Shown here piece after piece: positions 63,715 through 64,000 of a stretch of DNA of 64,000 nt (within the stretch, counting starts at the first letter, position 1; every line of letters starts with the position of its first letter). Made by a program: the position numbers and the translations under genes. The notes beneath the pieces are model-generated. The model was given only the letters and a program-made list of their open reading frames with translations. It did no database searches and had not been told where the DNA came from. Source of the DNA: an uncultured Chlorobiaceae bacterium (GTDB lineage Bacteria > Bacteroidota > Chlorobiia > Chlorobiales > Chlorobiaceae); NCBI GenBank assembly GCA_903822595.1, contig CAIJPS010000084.1:1-64000 (forward strand), given 5' to 3'.

Positions 63715-63957
63715 TTAGTAACTATCTTTCCGATGCAATATCCTGCCTATTTCAATCATATTTTCAGACACATCGAATAGAATTCTGTAATCACCAATCC
63801 TGAGACGGTATGAGGGTTCGAAATTTGTCAGTTATTTAACACCTGAGACTTCCGGAAATTTTTGCAGTTCCGAAATTCCCGAATTAATTTTTTCCTTATT
63901 TTTGCAGTCAATCTTTTTCAAATCTCTGATGGCGCTTTTACGGATATAAATGTTCAT
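63715..63957 (-). pseudogene. RelE/ParE toxin gene with one in-frame TAA stop
   Basis: Read through, the frame gives an 80-residue RelE/ParE-type ribonuclease/gyrase-toxin protein: MNIYIRKSAIRDLKKIDCKN, KEKINSGISELQKFPEVSGVK, TAA (63834-63832, codon 42), LTNFEPSYRLRIGDYRILF, DVSENMIEIGRILHRKDSY. The normal family sequence has Lys exactly there (GVKKL), and AAA to TAA is one base change. Before and after the stop the frame is the same and all core motifs are intact. The ATG overlaps the antitoxin end, the usual order. Confidence 0.8.
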
Positions 63958-64000
63958 TTTTCAGATACTCATCAAAGGGAACAGATTCTTCATTTCTTGT
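63938..64000 (-). CDS. Antitoxin C-terminus, cut by window edge
   Basis: The last ~20 codons of a frame entering from beyond position 64000: TRNEESVPFDEYLKNEHLYP and stop. The SVPFDEYLK ending is typical of Phd/YefM/RelB-like antitoxins, and it overlaps the broken RelE/ParE start by 20 bp. Whether the rest is intact cannot be seen. Confidence 0.6.
   Translation of the reverse strand, partial: TRNEESVPFDEYLKNEHLYP

Noticed and set aside
1-64000. CRISPR arrays, rRNA, tRNA and complete insertion sequences
   Set aside because: No regularly spaced repeats, no cloverleaf or GTTCRANNC pattern in the intergenic regions examined, and no transposase motif in any frame.

Overview
This is a gene-dense bacterial chromosome segment, most likely from a green sulfur bacterium (Chlorobiaceae: Chlorobium/Pelodictyon/Chlorobaculum group). 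The inference rests on gene content: a three-gene succinate dehydrogenase/fumarate reductase of the SdhC-SdhA-SdhB type found in Bacteroidetes/Chlorobi (fumarate reduction is a step of their reductive TCA cycle), a ClpB present only as its second half, the C5 tetrapyrrole enzyme HemL, a BioG-type biotin operon and an Mrr/BrnTA/RelE style of small accessory loci. No rRNA, tRNA, CRISPR array or complete insertion sequence was seen.

Layout. 0.2-5.4 kb (minus): pyrG, a dual-CDGSH protein, gyrA, rsfS. 5.4-8.2 kb: a membrane 4Fe-4S protein followed by a decay zone (a glyoxalase/hydrolase deletion chimera and an orphan reading-frame tail) and two small membrane/TPR genes. 8.5-11.1 kb: a degenerate UDP-GlcNAc 2-epimerase-like protein, an LptA/OstA-like protein and an FmdB zinc ribbon. 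11.1-24.3 kb: housekeeping genes recO, hemL, DUF190-crcB, a SOUL lipoprotein, ruvX, pyrE, tyrA, nadK, an unrecognised 493-aa protein, kdsA with a KdsC-like protein lacking its nucleophile, half-ClpB, a NagZ-like hydrolase and sixA. 24.3-32.3 kb: gpsA, plsY, purM, lysC (minus), then an NlpC/P60 lipoprotein, prmA, ppx and a THUMP-like methyltransferase.

32.3-35.6 kb is an accessory island of relics: an internally deleted mrr, a brnT toxin with one in-frame stop beside an intact antitoxin, a promoterless ATPase-like tail and a 464-aa membrane protein. 35.6-44.1 kb holds an acyl-CoA ligase and the biotin operon birA-bioB-bioF-bioG-bioC-bioD-bioA, with a BirA operator overlapping a good promoter in front of birA, which predicts autoregulation by biotin. 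44.1-53.4 kb: an AmiC-like amidase, topA, feoAB, a HIT protein, a lipoprotein and a CorC/HlyC protein. 53.8-55.2 kb: an orphan sigma-54-type response regulator in an AT-rich, otherwise gene-poor stretch. 55.8-62.5 kb: sdhB-sdhA-sdhC, a cyclase and an esterase (overlapping pair), RlpA and a CPBP protease. 62.5-64.0 kb ends in two more toxin-antitoxin relics.

The most notable points are: (i) three toxin-antitoxin loci whose toxins are broken while the visible antitoxin is open, two of them by a single TAA codon in an otherwise intact toxin frame; (ii) deletion chimeras whose original reading frames can still be recognised (mrr; VOC/hydrolase); (iii) a BirA operator; (iv) a free-standing ClpB NBD2 half; (v) a KdsC-like protein without the catalytic aspartate. 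I found no convincing wholly new multi-gene system; the best unknowns are the 493-aa protein after nadK and the 464-aa membrane protein.
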